From positions 3,286,001 to 3,350,000 of the forward strand of contig JAKNDB010000109.1 in the NCBI GenBank assembly GCA_024305405.1: a stretch of DNA of 64,000 nt, in the 5' to 3' direction. Positions 1 through 15,100 of the stretch are shown piece after piece. Position 1 is the stretch's first letter. The number at the start of each line of letters is the position of its first letter. The translations under genes and the position numbers were made by a program. This stretch comes from Dirofilaria immitis. Its lineage: Eukaryota > Nematoda > Chromadorea > Rhabditida > Onchocercidae. The notes under the pieces were generated by a model, which was not told the origin of the DNA, made no database searches, and saw only the letters and a list, made by a program, of their open reading frames with translations.

Positions 1-149
1 TTACATTGCTATATATATATATTCATTTCGTATATATTTTGTTATAGAAAACGTTTTTTTGCCGTATGTAGTATATTATTAATATATATATTCTGAAATA
101 CCATTTCCCTCTAATTTTTAATTTGTCCATTCGTTTTCATACTATATAC

Positions 150-3100
150 GGCATCATCACCAAAATATCGCTTTAGCAAACGAATTCGCACTTCTCCTGC
201 CTAAATTACACATAGTGAACGCTGGAATAAATAATACTCATCTGCGAAACACCAAATAGTTACCAGCAATAATATAATACTATAGTAGGACTTTTGGATC
301 AATTATCTTTTTACATGCATAAACGCCAATACAAAACATGACCTGAAATTTATTAAAAAATTCCTAACGACATCCATAATATAAAATCCTGAATGGAAAA
401 TCTATTTTATTGTATATATGCGTAGGTCGAACGCTTACTCATTAAAAACCCTTAATGAAAAAAAAACACTCCACATAAAACTCTTTCTGACTACGACAAT
501 TTTGCATGCTTTAGCAAATTAAGTACCAACGTCTGAAACTGAGAATAAATTTTGAATCCAAAATATTTATAAGCATAAAAAGTCAGCACTTTACATAAAT
601 TAACTGAAAAAAGGAAATGACTTGTTGCACTAATATAAAACTGAATACATGGGAATGACATAAAATCGTCGATTTTGAGCAACTAAACTATACAACAAAA
701 AGTCTGATAAAAAAGTATCAGTATCAGTACTTTTCAGTGCATAGTCATAGAGATTTAACAATTCGACTCTGCGAAACTGCTATAAACATTTAAAAAGTTA
801 GTATTCAGTTTTTCACTTTGCAAACAAATCGTAATGTGTAGTATGATCTATCGATTTTTTGAATTGTCCTCGTTGACAATATAACATCAATTGAACACAA
901 CTACCAGGAAATATATTAAAAGTAAAGAAACTATTAATAGTAGAGACAGGCCGAAAATAATATATATTCAACATATCTTTATTTCGTTTAACAAGACGTT
1001 CGTATGCTTATGTAAATTGCACAACTAGTAATTCAATATGGAATGGAGACTATACCTGATTAATAAAATTGTATTTAGCATTGGAAGCCATTTGGCAAAG
1101 TGTCTGCAGTACTCGCACACATAAAGCTTCCTGCTCATGTTGCAAAAGTGATTTACAGTGCTGTATCAACCTAGAAAATTCAACTCCAGTGAGTTAGTTT
1201 CATAGCTTACTAGAAGTCCAAAATGATGTGCACATACAACTGAAGAAGCAATGATAAAGATTGGAAGTGAATAGATCGGAAAAAAATCCGGCATATCTAG
1301 CACATTCCTTTAATTCTGTTCTTTTAATTCGCTACGTCCATCGCTTGGCTACAACTCAATAAGACTGAGCGTACAGCATATCCAAGACCATAGATTACCT
1401 CTAATTTTGTCTATTTTCAAATCAATGACTTCAAAACAGAAATATGTAATAGGATTAGATGAAAAACAGATCAGTGCATTATAAAACGACAAATATCATT
1501 TCATGTTGCACAACAAATTCAAACGTTACTTATGGAAGACAAATGAAAATGAACAGAAATCTGATATTACTTCGCAATGATTTCGCCGTTTACCAATTTT
1601 TGATACAAATCCGAATGAGGAGCAAAAAATCTTTCAGGAGCATGAAACACATCAACAAGCACCGATGCTTCGGCTACTTGCAATGGCAGTGCGAATGTCT
1701 TGAATTCGGTAACCATCGTCTGTAAGTACAAAATTTCTTTGAAAAATTTAAAAAGAGAAACTGATGAATCCTTTTCCTTTCGATTTTCCAGTTAAAGAAT
1801 AGTGGTGAGGATACTGTGATCTAAACCGATACAGTAGCATCTCATTTTATCCAATATGCAAAACACGATCTGAATGAAGTAGCAAGTGCACAAAGGCCAA
1901 TTGAGGAACATCATTAGGAAATAATTTTAACTAATGTTTTAGACAGCATAGCCAGCAGACCGATTTGATGGATGATTTTAGTAGAATCATATTTCTTCTT
2001 TGCTGTGTTTAATGGGTAGTAAATGATAAGACAGGCAAACCTGATAGCATGAAACAATATCACTAAAATTTTCGGCAACTCGTATGTAACGTAGTACGTT
2101 TAAACGAGCCTTTGCCCGCTTATTCGTTTGACTGATGAAGCGAGCTGAATTAAAAGCAGAATGCCAATGCTGTTTAACTATTGCTTCAGCAGATCCTGGC
2201 AATATATAACCATCAACTGGCAGCATGACTCTATTTTCTTCTGCTGAAACGAGAATGCTGAGTCCTAGAATAGTTGAAACAGCAACAAATTTCCCAACTT
2301 ATCTAGAATTCATTATAATTTTGAAATTTTGAAGGCAGAGAACTATTAGATATATGAGTCTACAATAGCTATAAACAGAACGGTGATGCTTCGATAGATA
2401 TGAAAAACAGAACAAATATAAAAGATAAAATTCGTGTTAAATGTAAGAACTGCTAACAACAAGAATAAACTGACCACGCCTACTAAGTCGTCGGACACAT
2501 TCAGCGACGCGATACCAATTTTTGTAAAGCTTTTCCTTGCTAATTCTTTTTGCAACTGACCAAGGCTTTGAATCATTTTGGAGAAAGATTGACGATACTG
2601 CTAAAACTAGAAAAAGTAAGAAGGAATTATCTAAATTAAAATACAATCCTACAAAATATCAACGGAAATGATATTTAAATAATTTTTTGACAGAAGATTA
2701 TTTAAATTCATAATTGAGTTTAACTAATTTGCTTCAACGATAACACATCAAACGAAATTGGTTGAGAATGAAATCAACCACAATTAATTCGGAAGTTTCG
2801 CAAGAATATGTGGAAAAAAAACTACCGAAATTTCCATTATCAACTGATAAGCTGAAGGCCTTTCGAATAGTTTAATCAGGACTTCAGTCACCGTGTGACA
2901 AATATATTTTTCAAGTGCTGAATTAGGCAACAAAGTAGGCCTTTCTGCCTTCAACTAAAAATATAATTACTTATATAAAACGACAAAAATGAAAGCGATA
3001 AGGTGAAAGAAGTGGCTGCAAGGCTGAGCCTAAAAGTTCAAAACTTGATTCAAAATTTTATTGGAATAAATCTCTAAACTCCATATAATGTTGTAGTTGT

Positions 3101-6100
3101 GTTAGGAAGGTTTCAAATCCTCTGATCACACGATAACATTATGGACTTGAATCTTGAAATGTTATTTCAAAATAAAAAAAAAAAAACGAAAGGATATAAA
3201 AACCTGCAATAAATTGCCAATATACATCTGAATGTCACTAAGAATATTTTTTCAAAATTTTTTCAATGAACTCAACGTTATCAATATCCTTCATTTCCGC
3301 ATCTGCATCTATATAACAATGCAACATAAACTGCAGGTATACTTCTTTCACCTATAATAGTGCTCGTTAAATTTCAACTATTTATGTTTTATTATAACAA
3401 CAGTTAAAACACATATAAATCATCCATTTTTGAACTCATATTTAAACAGATGAGACTTTTCCATATTTTGGGAAATAAAAACAGAGCTTCTTTCTTTGAA
3501 ATATTGTCTCACGAAATTTCGTGCACTGACAATACAATTTCAACAAGATAAATAATGGAGAAGTCATACTAAGCTCATGTTATACTAGGATAATTTTGTG
3601 AATTGAATCACCATATGATTTTTACTATGTTTATTTCCTTGTATGTTTGAGGGTTTGCGCTCTTTTTGAAATGCACCTAGGCCCGCAGCCCGCAGCTATC
3701 GCTATTGTCCGTCATATTCAGTGACGTGTAGTGAATGTCCGACACTATTCTGCAATCTTTCCATCGCAATAATCGACTGTATCGATAGTCAAACTTCGGG
3801 CCTATGGTTATGACAGCTAGACAGAAATCACTGTCGATAAATTCGATAGCAAGTCAGTCTGCGATATGCTTAAGTCGTCCTAGCTCTTGTTCATGCCTTA
3901 AGTTTTGATTCCAGTGTCCATGATGGACGATGAATGTTTAAGTCTAGTTATAAACTGGTGGAAAGAGTTGACGGACAGATTCAGTACAAAAATCCACAAT
4001 TGTAAAAGAAAGTTAGCTAAATAACAAGTAAAAAGGAACCTGTATTAAACAGTAAGGTGACGTCAAAACTCGAACTATATGATCCATTGAGAGCTGGGAA
4101 GCACACTTCAATTCTGTTGTGCTGTTTCTTCCACGAGTACATAGAGCAAGAAGTCTGAAATATCTATATTAAAATATCAAGCATATGCTTAATAGCAAAA
4201 TGCTTTACAAACATTTTTACTTATTCGTATAACGATGATAATCAGGAAATAATGACGTTCTCTTTTTCTTACTGCAATCGTAGTAAAGCAATAATCCGTA
4301 GAAAATTATACACGTACCGTACCAGGTCGATGTGATATCGTAAAGGGTGATCAGCATTTAACTCTTCAGGGCCCGTGTTCTGCATCAGCTGTTTTAACTG
4401 CTCGAAACTTGCACTATCTGCATAAAATACTCGAACATCGTCGGAAGATGAACAGATCTGAAATACAAATAATATTGTCTGACTTCGAATCTGTGATATT
4501 AGTCTTCGATACTACAATTACCGTCATAAATAAAACTAGCAATAGGAATAAAAATTTGATTTGATAGAAAATAAGAAGTGGAATAATTCAATAGCAGTAT
4601 TGTTATGCTAATTTGCATTGAACTACGTATGATATATGTCACATATATACTCGTCCTTAATTAATACTATAAAAGAATTTCTGAAAACTACCTTTTGAGC
4701 TACTTTTTCTTGTGCCGACTTGATTTCTTTTTCTTGTACCATGACAACAGTTTGTAAGAATTCAATGTATACGACACTACGAGTTTTGTGTTCAATCATA
4801 TTTACAACGTGAGCAATAAGCTCTTCGGATACATTTTGACACAGTACACGATTATTTTTAAAAATTGCTGTCAAGGTTGCAACTTCCTCCATCTAAAAAT
4901 CGTTCGATTCATGAAACCTTCATTTTTAATGAGAATAATGGTTTGAAGTGCTAAACAATCTCTTTACGCCGTAAAGTATGTTTCGAAGCTTTCCTTATAA
5001 AGTACGAAGACCAGACATGACATTTCCTAAGTTATTTCTTTATTTTTAGTAAATCGAGCATGGATATCGAAATCGCACCTTTAAAGCCTTCAGAAGATTT
5101 TGCAAAACTGGGAAAAGAGATAAAAAAATCAACAGCTTAGACGTAGATTATACCTACAAGATGTTTTGGACGAAATTTTTGAAATCCCATTGCTCAAGTT
5201 ATATCATTCCGGCAATGTCCTTCATATATTTCTTTAATTTTTATCTATAGCCAAAATTATATCAGTCATCAACAATTTTTACCAAAAATAGTGGTATTGA
5301 GTCTTACCGTATCCACCCTTAAACATCCTTCTTTTGCATCTTGTTCGATAGAAATATGCTTGTACAAGCGAAACTGATTCTCAACATTATTGCGGCAAAA
5401 ACTTCGCAAGAATTCATGACTTAATGTGATAAGTCTTGGCATTTCAACATCATTTTTCTAAATCCGAAACAATATTAAATTTTGCAAAGAATGTTAATAA
5501 GCTATTTCAGTGCTTTTTCTCTACTCTTCCAAAAAGATTCTTAATATTTAGTTAAAATGTAATTTAGTTCCATCTACTTGTCTGATCAAAACATTTTCGA
5601 AACTAACTTTGTCGTATGGTACGGATAAAAATCCGAGAACATATTCATGCACACGCATATTCCGCAATAATTGCTGATTCATCTTATCTGGCTTTTCATT
5701 TTTATAACAGAGTTGTTTAACACGATACAAAATCTAAGTTGTATAAACTTGGTATTTTTTTTTGAGAGTATATTGCACAACATATTAAAGATGAGATATA
5801 TGGAAAGTTGACTAGATACATCAGAAAAAGATTAAATCGCTTCCATACCGCTGATAGTCTTTCAACATAATTAGTCTCAAATGCATCTTTTCTCTTTCAA
5901 ATTTTTGATGTTCCCTAAATTTCCATCATTTAACGTATTACGCGTAACACACCTGTCTTACTAGAGGATAACTTATAAACGGTGCACGATCAGACAATTC
6001 ATATAAAGCCGAAGCTGCTTTCGCTCGATCATCACCAAGAAGCAGCTAAAAATTGTAATTTAGAGTACTCTTTAAGATGTGCAGCTTCTTAATCAAAATC

Positions 6101-9100
6101 GAGTTCACTTCATTAAGCAAATAAAAATGATACACTCATATTTTAAATTCTTTTTCGATTTGCAATAAACTTCTTGCAAATATTCATAGCATGCGCCGCA
6201 GCTCTTAAGATATATGAAGACTGTCATTTCCCTTCCTCCCCCACCCCCCAAAAAAAAAAAAAAAATAAATACTTTAAAACTGAAAAAAAGTAAAAAAGTT
6301 TAAATTGAACTACTGTTTTTCACGCATGAACATCGCAACATTAGTGTTTAGTTCTTTTTATTAGCATCTCTTCCAAACTATACCTGTGTTATCGTCCTAG
6401 AGACCAGTGCAGTGTTTCCACATCAGTGATACAACCACATTAAACATTGAACTTATGTAAGCATTTTAATGTAAATTTACGAAATCATTCATCAAAATCT
6501 CTCATAAATCTATCTGAACGCTGAACTGTCCGTGAATGATTTATTTAAAGAAAACTGGAAAGGAATATTATCTGAAATATTTCCTCAAGTTTTAAAATTT
6601 CCGGATTTCAGAAATCAATTTCAGTTTACCTCGCATAATAACTTGATGCACTCATCTCTAGCTAAAAATAATGTTGCTCAATCGTCTCCACCAGTGAGCG
6701 AAAACTTTCATTGTTGTGAAAAGCACAAGAAGCATTTAAACCACTATCTTCCAATTGTTGACTGGTGGTTCGCCTGCAAATCCTAACAGAACATTTCATC
6801 TTTTTTGCTGTAGAGTAAATAACTTGATTTATTTGTTTATTTGCTATTTTTGATTTTCTAAATTACTTAAGTTGCTTCTAAGCAAACTTAAAGCGAACGA
6901 ACACTGCATGTGACGGCTTCGACGAATCATCAAGACTAGAGCTATGTTCTTCAAAACTTTGACTACTGCTACTTTCAGATCGCGTTTTATCAGCTTGTAC
7001 CCAGAGTTCGCTCTTTTCCGTAAGTATTTTTAAAATGAACAAGTCGCGATCAATTTGTTGAAAATTTTCCACATCGTCATTCGAGACTAACAACTGGACC
7101 TGTAAAAATTATGCCGATTTACGGCAGATATTTGCCTACTGAATTAAATAATCCAGGATAAAACAGCAATCTTTTCACATATTAGTTTTCACCTTTTTTT
7201 AAAAATAGTTCTGCTAATTTCGAACTAATGTTTTCGTAGTTCTGCCTTTTAGCAAAGAAAAATCTTTATAATTTTATTATAAAATGATTTATGATTTCGC
7301 AATCACTTTCTTCTGCTTGGTATTCCAATAACTGCTATGGATACAAAAAGATTCACGATGAGTATGACAAAGTACGGTGAATGTGTAATGCCTAATATAT
7401 ATGTCCTAATTTGTGACCTAGAATTTACAAGCTTATCTTTCGTTGTTTAACGAAGCCGACACTATCACTGAACAGCTAAAATTAATGATATAGTTTATTT
7501 TTTCTGAATCCTCCCAAAAAATTAGTTCATATTCCTTCAAAAAATCTCTGTTGAATTTCATGAAAACAGTATCTTGCACACTCCTCTAATTAATGGCAGC
7601 TATCTAACAGAAATATGAACAAAAAAATTATTTTGCTCTGACATGCTGGCATAATAACACGAATCATTTGAAATGATTATTATTCAGTAAAACAACGATA
7701 AATATACTATCAATATGACTGTAAGTAGAAGTTAAAGATAAAGATCGATCAGTAAAAGATTTAATTTTATCTACAAAATTAGATTGTAATCAAAACTAAG
7801 ACAGGTAACATCTTGCGTGGAAAAACAAACTACCTGCTTGAGATCTTCCACAAATTCTTGATGCTGTGTGAAGTGGCGAAATAATACGGTAAGAGCTGTA
7901 TTAGCTAAATTCGAAAAATCACTTATTGTCATCTGCAGAAGTATTCGTAAAAGAAGTTGACCATTCCTACCATCAAAATCGAGCTTCTCTTCCCCATCTT
8001 GAAATACTTCTTTATATAGTTGTAATGCTTCGTGCTCTGACAAATCTGAAATTTCAGTCATAAATATATTTAAGCTATTGTAAGAGTTTTTCCGAATAAA
8101 AAAACAGTTGGTACATCAACATAATTTACTCAAAAAAAAGAAAATTTACAACAATAAATTAAAAGGAAATCCTCACTCTTTGCAGAATTCCTTTTTCAAA
8201 GAATTATGCATCAATATCAAAATTTTGTAGAGATGGTTACATTTCCCTCACTTATAGAGAAGTAAAACACGTTAAGTACAAATACACCAAATATTTTAAA
8301 TTCCAACTTCAGCATTATACTCTGTAAAATCGAATCCATCTAATTTGTAAAACTAAACTGTTTTAAGATCAGTTCAAGTATGTTATGAGAATCATAATAA
8401 AACATGATAATAAATTACCTGCTCTGGAAAGAAGTTCTCCGAGTTCATCACATGGAAAACGCTGCTTAAACCATGATAGAGCAACTGTTATACGATAGTC
8501 CCGACGCATATCCATTATGAACTACAAGTATGTAGAAATTTAAGCTGTAAGCTATATCAGTCATTTCTGCAGAATATCATTAATTTATGAAATGCTGAGG
8601 ATTTACATTTAAAATTTCGACGATTATAAGTTTCGTTTGCAAAATCATTTGTTTGCTTTCTTTGGCTTGAAGAGAATTTTCAGTAGATGTAGTCTCTGCT
8701 TCTACGCGCGGAAGATATTGTTTCGCTCCTTTTTGCATTGTATTCATACCAATTACTGAATAGGTCACGTGACGAAATAAACCCGTTTTGTCAAATCCCA
8801 TTTTCGCTGGAATACAAGCAATGTAAGATCTGGTGTTTTAACTTTTTTCAAAGACGTAAAGTAAAATACTGCAATAAAGGGACAAGAGTCATGAATACTT
8901 CAATGATAGTTTCATTTTATATTTGGAAGACATTTTTCTATTCTAGGATGTATTCATATTATGGAAGAACATCGAAAAGCTGCCAAAACTTATTCAGTGC
9001 TTTTGAGTCTTTTCCTGTTAGATTGTTGATACCGAATGTAATTAACGAGATACTAATATGGAAAAATAAGTGAAACAGATTACAAGTTAAAGGAATAAAG

Positions 9101-12100
9101 GGATCCATTTGTATCTTTGCCACTGACTTTTCGAGAAATTTTCTAAAAAATGGATGAATAAGAGCGATAAAGCATCCTCGGATTAAAACAGCCGCAGAAT
9201 TTATATTTTGCGTAAACCCCCATCACCGATTTATTTCCATTTTGTTTAGATCCACACATTCAAGAAAAATTATAATAGATTTTGGATTCGCACAATAATT
9301 AATTATAAACTACTAGCCATTATAAATTACCTCCAGGTTTTTTGGGCTACTATCGGCAATGGCTAACAAATTTTGCGCAAGGTGAAGTAAATCTGCGAAA
9401 CTGTAGAATCCAAAATGAGCTAAAGCTCGTGCAAGTGTTACGATCTGAAAATGATCGAATTAATTCACCTATCCTACAATAAAGTTTGAAATCTCTCATT
9501 TAAAAGAAAACATTACAGATATTACTTCAAAAGTTAATCGATTTTGTTTCAATCTTGATGCACTTGGGTCCAAGATAGGTTCACCTTCTTGTGTCATTTT
9601 GCGCAGTCCCTCAAGATACGCATCGACAGTTTTTAGCAGTTTATCAAAAACTTCTTCAGTATGTACGTGACCACCGTCAACATAGCCATTTATTGATCGA
9701 CTTGAGTTCCTGTACGGTGTTCAGTAGCAACTTCAATTGTTAACAGTACAAGGAAAAACTGTTATTGATTTTGCAATACATTATCAAAGTAATTCTTCGT
9801 AATGAACTTTTTGTGAAAACTTTATTTCTTGGAAGATTCAGCTAGTTCTTTTGAACGTTGTCAGAAGTACCTAGAAATTGTGACATGTAGTGGGATTTCA
9901 AGCCATAAACGGGCATGATGTACGGCATTAAGTGGCGAACCACGTATGACATGTAGATGAAGCATGAGACGTGTGAATGAAGCACGCAAATCTTGCGGTA
10001 ATCTTGTGTCCGAAATACATCTAGAATTTCATTCTTTAAAAACAAATTGAAATGAAAAAAATTTCTTCAGAAATATGTGCAATTCATCTCGAAACCCCAG
10101 CGTTTTAGCAAGCTTTTTTCAAATTATTTAACAGAAGAAAGAAAACTTTCATAATTATACTTAAAAATAAAAAAAAAACGAACTTAAGGACCAAATCAGC
10201 TGGTAATTCCAAGCTTAAATTTAGCAATTGCCTTTCAGGAGGAGGATCAATTGCAAGATATTGTTGGTTATAACACATCTGTGCTAGAAGATCTAACTGG
10301 TGTCTGAAAAGATTATTTTCAAAATATTTGTTAATAGCTTAATATCTGATCTTATCAAATAATTTTGGTAGCACTTTTTCCTAGAAAAGCTTCAAGAGAT
10401 TACAAAATTTCTGTTGACGATAATTAACCATAAAAACTAAACAGAACAATTTGTTTCACTAATAAATATTTAATATATACTTGTAATAATCAAGCATTTT
10501 AATATCTTCAGTTTGACCTTTAGCAGCATCCACCGCCACAGATACCAACTGTTTGCAAAAGGAATTCGACCAACAAATCCATACTTCGTCGCTGCTCTAG
10601 AATTTTTATGATATATAGAACATTTTGCACTATATTCTCTTTTTTTTTAAATTAAGATTCGTAAAACTATCAAAAGATATTGAACAGGTAACCAAATTAT
10701 CCAAAAAAGTATTTTTTGCGTAACTATGTAAAGTTTTGATTCTCTAAGCGAAATTGATTCAATATGCGTGCTTTCAAGTCATTAATGCAAAATTTCTTCG
10801 CGAGTTTATTTTGTAAAAATTAGATTTCTACGATTTATAGTTGACTTTATCATAAATGACTGTGCTAATAAAGATGTCGCGATTCATTTCGTTTAATACA
10901 CAACTGCAGATCAATTCCTGAATTTTTTTATTGGCTTCACCGCGACAAACACAAAGATCTGCCAAATAGTCCAAGAATCTAAATAATTTTTATATTCAAC
11001 AAAATTTAAGTAATAATTTCGTTAAGAACAGTTTTATTAACCGTATATGAGTTGTGAGACAAAGAAATCAGAAGAACGATAAAGAAGATTAATAGACATT
11101 CCAGACGACAGTTATGATTTAATCGAAAAACGCATCTTACTGAATGGCTATCCCTCTAAGCTAATCAATCTTAACTAAACTTATGTAACTTGCAGAAAAA
11201 TAGTACAACGTACCTACCAGCTTTGTTGTTCCGGACGAGTTCCACAAAACGTTCTACGTGAGGATTCTTAACATATTTTTCTAACAGTTTCGGATTATTG
11301 TGAAGAACAGCAGTCATTGTATCTTCTGCAAGCAAATCAAATCCAATCTGTTCCTGTATTTGACCAAATTTTTCTGCCAGATATTCCTGATTTTTCCGGT
11401 AACCTACTTGTGAATACCTAAAACGACAATATACGCATATTCCATGTTATTTACATATAATATATGCACATATTGTCAACATATAAAAGAAATATGACTG
11501 AGATGAATTGTTTGGATCGTTTCAGTCTCATATTCTGCTATCTGAAGTCAACGGTCTAAAGATGACTATTGAACATGCTAGCCTTTTAAGTCAAATGAAT
11601 CCAAAAAGTAGCTATTTCAACTACAAATAATGATGCTACTACTGTGGATGAAAAATATTCCATTAGCAAAAAGTTTGCTCATCTCATTCGTAATACAACG
11701 AATAAATTTTAATTTAGAATAAATTGAAATAAAAATACTCTTACAATATAATTCTTTTAGAAAATCACATCTAAAGTATTCCAAAAATTTTGCAGAATCA
11801 ACGAAAGAAGTATGATCTTTTCAAGTTCATACCTAAGTAGTGAATAGCAAAGATGGAAAATTCGCTTGAAAATCTCATTTCCTTGTTCACTCAGTTTATG
11901 TGGTGAACTCAGCAAAGGTTCCGAATCATTCCCGTTTCGTGGCAAAAATGGTATTCGTAATAATGCAAAAATCTGAAACAGATCATTTTTTGAATAGTCG
12001 AAGTTGATCAAACTACAATTCGAAAGAATGCTTTCTAAAATGGTTCAGATAATCTCTGTTTTATCGTACTCTCTCGGACAGGATAAGCTGTTCGATGAAA

Positions 12101-15100
12101 TGGATGACAATACAAACTTATGCTAGCCAACCAAAACAAAGTAATCTGTACCAGCGGCAGCTAATCAGCGATCTGATTGAATGAAATAGTTTCACAACTG
12201 ACATTATTGAGCTATTACAAGAAGCCATCTAAGTCTAAATCTAAATACTGGCATTGACATTACTCAAAGGCATACTAACTGAATAAGCAGAATTCTAAAA
12301 ACTTCCAGCATTTTGATTTTCCTTCATCGTAAAAGTTAAAACAGCATTTTATTTTAGTAAGAATTGTAAATGTGTGTCACAAGTTTCTTCTAACAAATGA
12401 TTCCAAAACATATGGTACGGAAGCACTGAGTCTCATACACCGGATATAAAATATTACCTGATCAAGGACACCCTGTTCTCGAAGCAATTTTTGTCGATCT
12501 CGTGGTGGATTGAAATCAACAATTTTGATCGGATCGGCCATATGATTTGGCTGATTTGTCACAAAATATATGCATTCTGTTAATAACTGTATTGCAACAC
12601 TGCAAAAATCCAAGTGATCATAAAAACTTAACGATTTTTAACTGGCTGTAACTATCCTGGTTTCCGAGAAAATTCCCAATTTTCAGCAGAACACCAGTGT
12701 CAGAAAATTTTAATTCATAACAAAAAGCCTTAGAAATTACTTCATGGGTTCCTTAGAGATTATATTCCCGCTTTCTATCAGTTTAACGAAACTGTGTAAT
12801 GCTTTGCATGCGTCATTTGCAAAATCCAGATCGCGAACTTCATCCGGAGGAACAGGAAGCAATGCGAATGTTTCTTTATCAATTTTAAAGTTTTCACTGA
12901 CGACTTTTACCCACCCTTTCTCGTTCTTGCTGAAATCGTTGACGGATATATTAATAAAATTCAAAAGCATGGCTACATGCAAAACTTCGTGCACAGCTCG
13001 TTTTTAGAAAACATCCATATCTCACAAAACAACTGTTTCTACCTGATGTGATACAAGTTCTGTTTCTCGGTAGGATCAGTAGTATGAATCCAAGTGTTTG
13101 TACGTACGTGCAACAGACGTACGTAGGTCCGTTGTGAGATCCTGACATCCTTAAAAACAAGTCAGTATTGCCATTTCCGAAAATAGTCTGAATTTGAATT
13201 TGAAAGCATCCATATGTCAAGCGTTGGCTTTTTCACAGCTCAATAAAAATGAATAGAAATTATAGGAATTGGTCTAAAACAGTCAAGAAATACAGCCATC
13301 ATAAATGGTATTCCGGGAAAATAATACTACATACTAAATGCAGTGGGTAATGATATTTAAATCCTTTATCTCAAGAAAACTTGATTAAAATCGCACTTTG
13401 AGATCACTGTCAACAAGTTTTCATTCTGGTTATACATATGTGAGATTCAAATACTAGTCGGCTAAATAACACTGATTATACTGTAATTCATATGCGGAAA
13501 AAGATTCATTTTACCTTTGTAAAAGTGCAAGGATCCAATACAAACAGCAAAGACTCATCAGTTTCTGGTCTTTCTGAGTGTTTTGGAATCAAACAATATT
13601 GACCATTGCCACTATATTCTGCTTCCTTATTTCCTTAAGAACAGTTTTAATGATTTTGAAAAACTTATTCTTAAAGAGATTTAAAAAGTTATGTTGAATA
13701 AAATATGTTCCATTTTTTGACTGATTCCACGAAGTCTTATCTAGAATATTGTGGGTAAAATGCAAAAACAAAAATTAACAAACAAAACAAAATGATAAAA
13801 CAAAGAAAGAACATCTATCAAATTAAAATACGGATAAAACAGATCTTTCTACCAACAGATAAACTGTGATAGTGAAAGAATGGTAAACTGAGACAGATAT
13901 TTCTAAGAAGTTTTATAATTAAAAATAACTTTTCATGGTTACATATTTCCTGCTAGAAGAGAATTTCACAATTTTTTTAGTATTATACCAGAAGAAGATG
14001 AACGACAGCGTATTGTTGAATTTGGTGCGCTTTCAGCTTTATTTAGTTGCACCCATTCTACGCTTAGGTACATATCAGTGGCTAAATGTTTGAAACGAAA
14101 TTTTTCATGCCAAGATGCTGCTGCACCACGATATGCATTAATTTGTACAACCTAGAAATTTTTATCCAACAAATTAAGAAATGGTTCATCTTCAGAGTAA
14201 CACGCAAATAATTTTATTAAATTAGCGTATTTGAAATTATAAACCCGAAAACGACCTGAATTTCCCATAAAGCTCGTGAAGAAGTCGCCTCGGCGGCAGA
14301 TGGACGATTTGTTAAACGCAAAAATACGGCATCTTTATTTTTTTCGGTATTGTGTCTAAAGTTAAAAATGTTTGCTGTTCGGCATGGAAAAGTCGCATGA
14401 CATCTCCCTGTAAAGATTTGGAATAAAACTGCTTCAACACTTCAATATAATCATACTTCAACACTGATATATTTATAAGATTTAATCAAAATTCAAGTTT
14501 TATATGAACTGATTTCAATTCTTTCAAATCCGCAACGAAATGAAATAAGAGTTTCAAACTTTGGCAAAATTCCAAGCGGAAAAAACCTACAGATTTTATA
14601 ATATTTGCTTGATTCTCATCGAACTGTAAAAACATCAAAACTTGCCACTCGGTGAGCTCGTTTGAACAGTTTACTTCAAACCCAACTGGATGATCAGGTA
14701 AACTAAAAAAAATCAAAAAAAAGATTCTAGCTCCGACAAGAACTTGCAAACTGTTCTTCTGATTAACAGTGCGGTCTCTTCAGTGTTGAATTTAAATATG
14801 CCCTTGGAAAGACAAAAAAGAAATAAAAAACAGTGCAGAGACATTCCATAACCACATTTTTCGTGAAAGAGAAAGTTACACTTGAAAAATATTCATGAGA
14901 ATAACGAAGAAATAGTGCGCATAAAAGCAAACAGGCTTGGGAAAAGAAAAAATTCATTGAAAGTTCGGGGTTTTGTAGGAGTGTGACGAAATGATAATAT
15001 ATTTTTGCATAATCAACGCTTGTGAAATTGGTATGAAATCGAATGATTTTGATATCGAACAAAGAAACATCGATTTATGGATATATGATTTTTACAAAAA

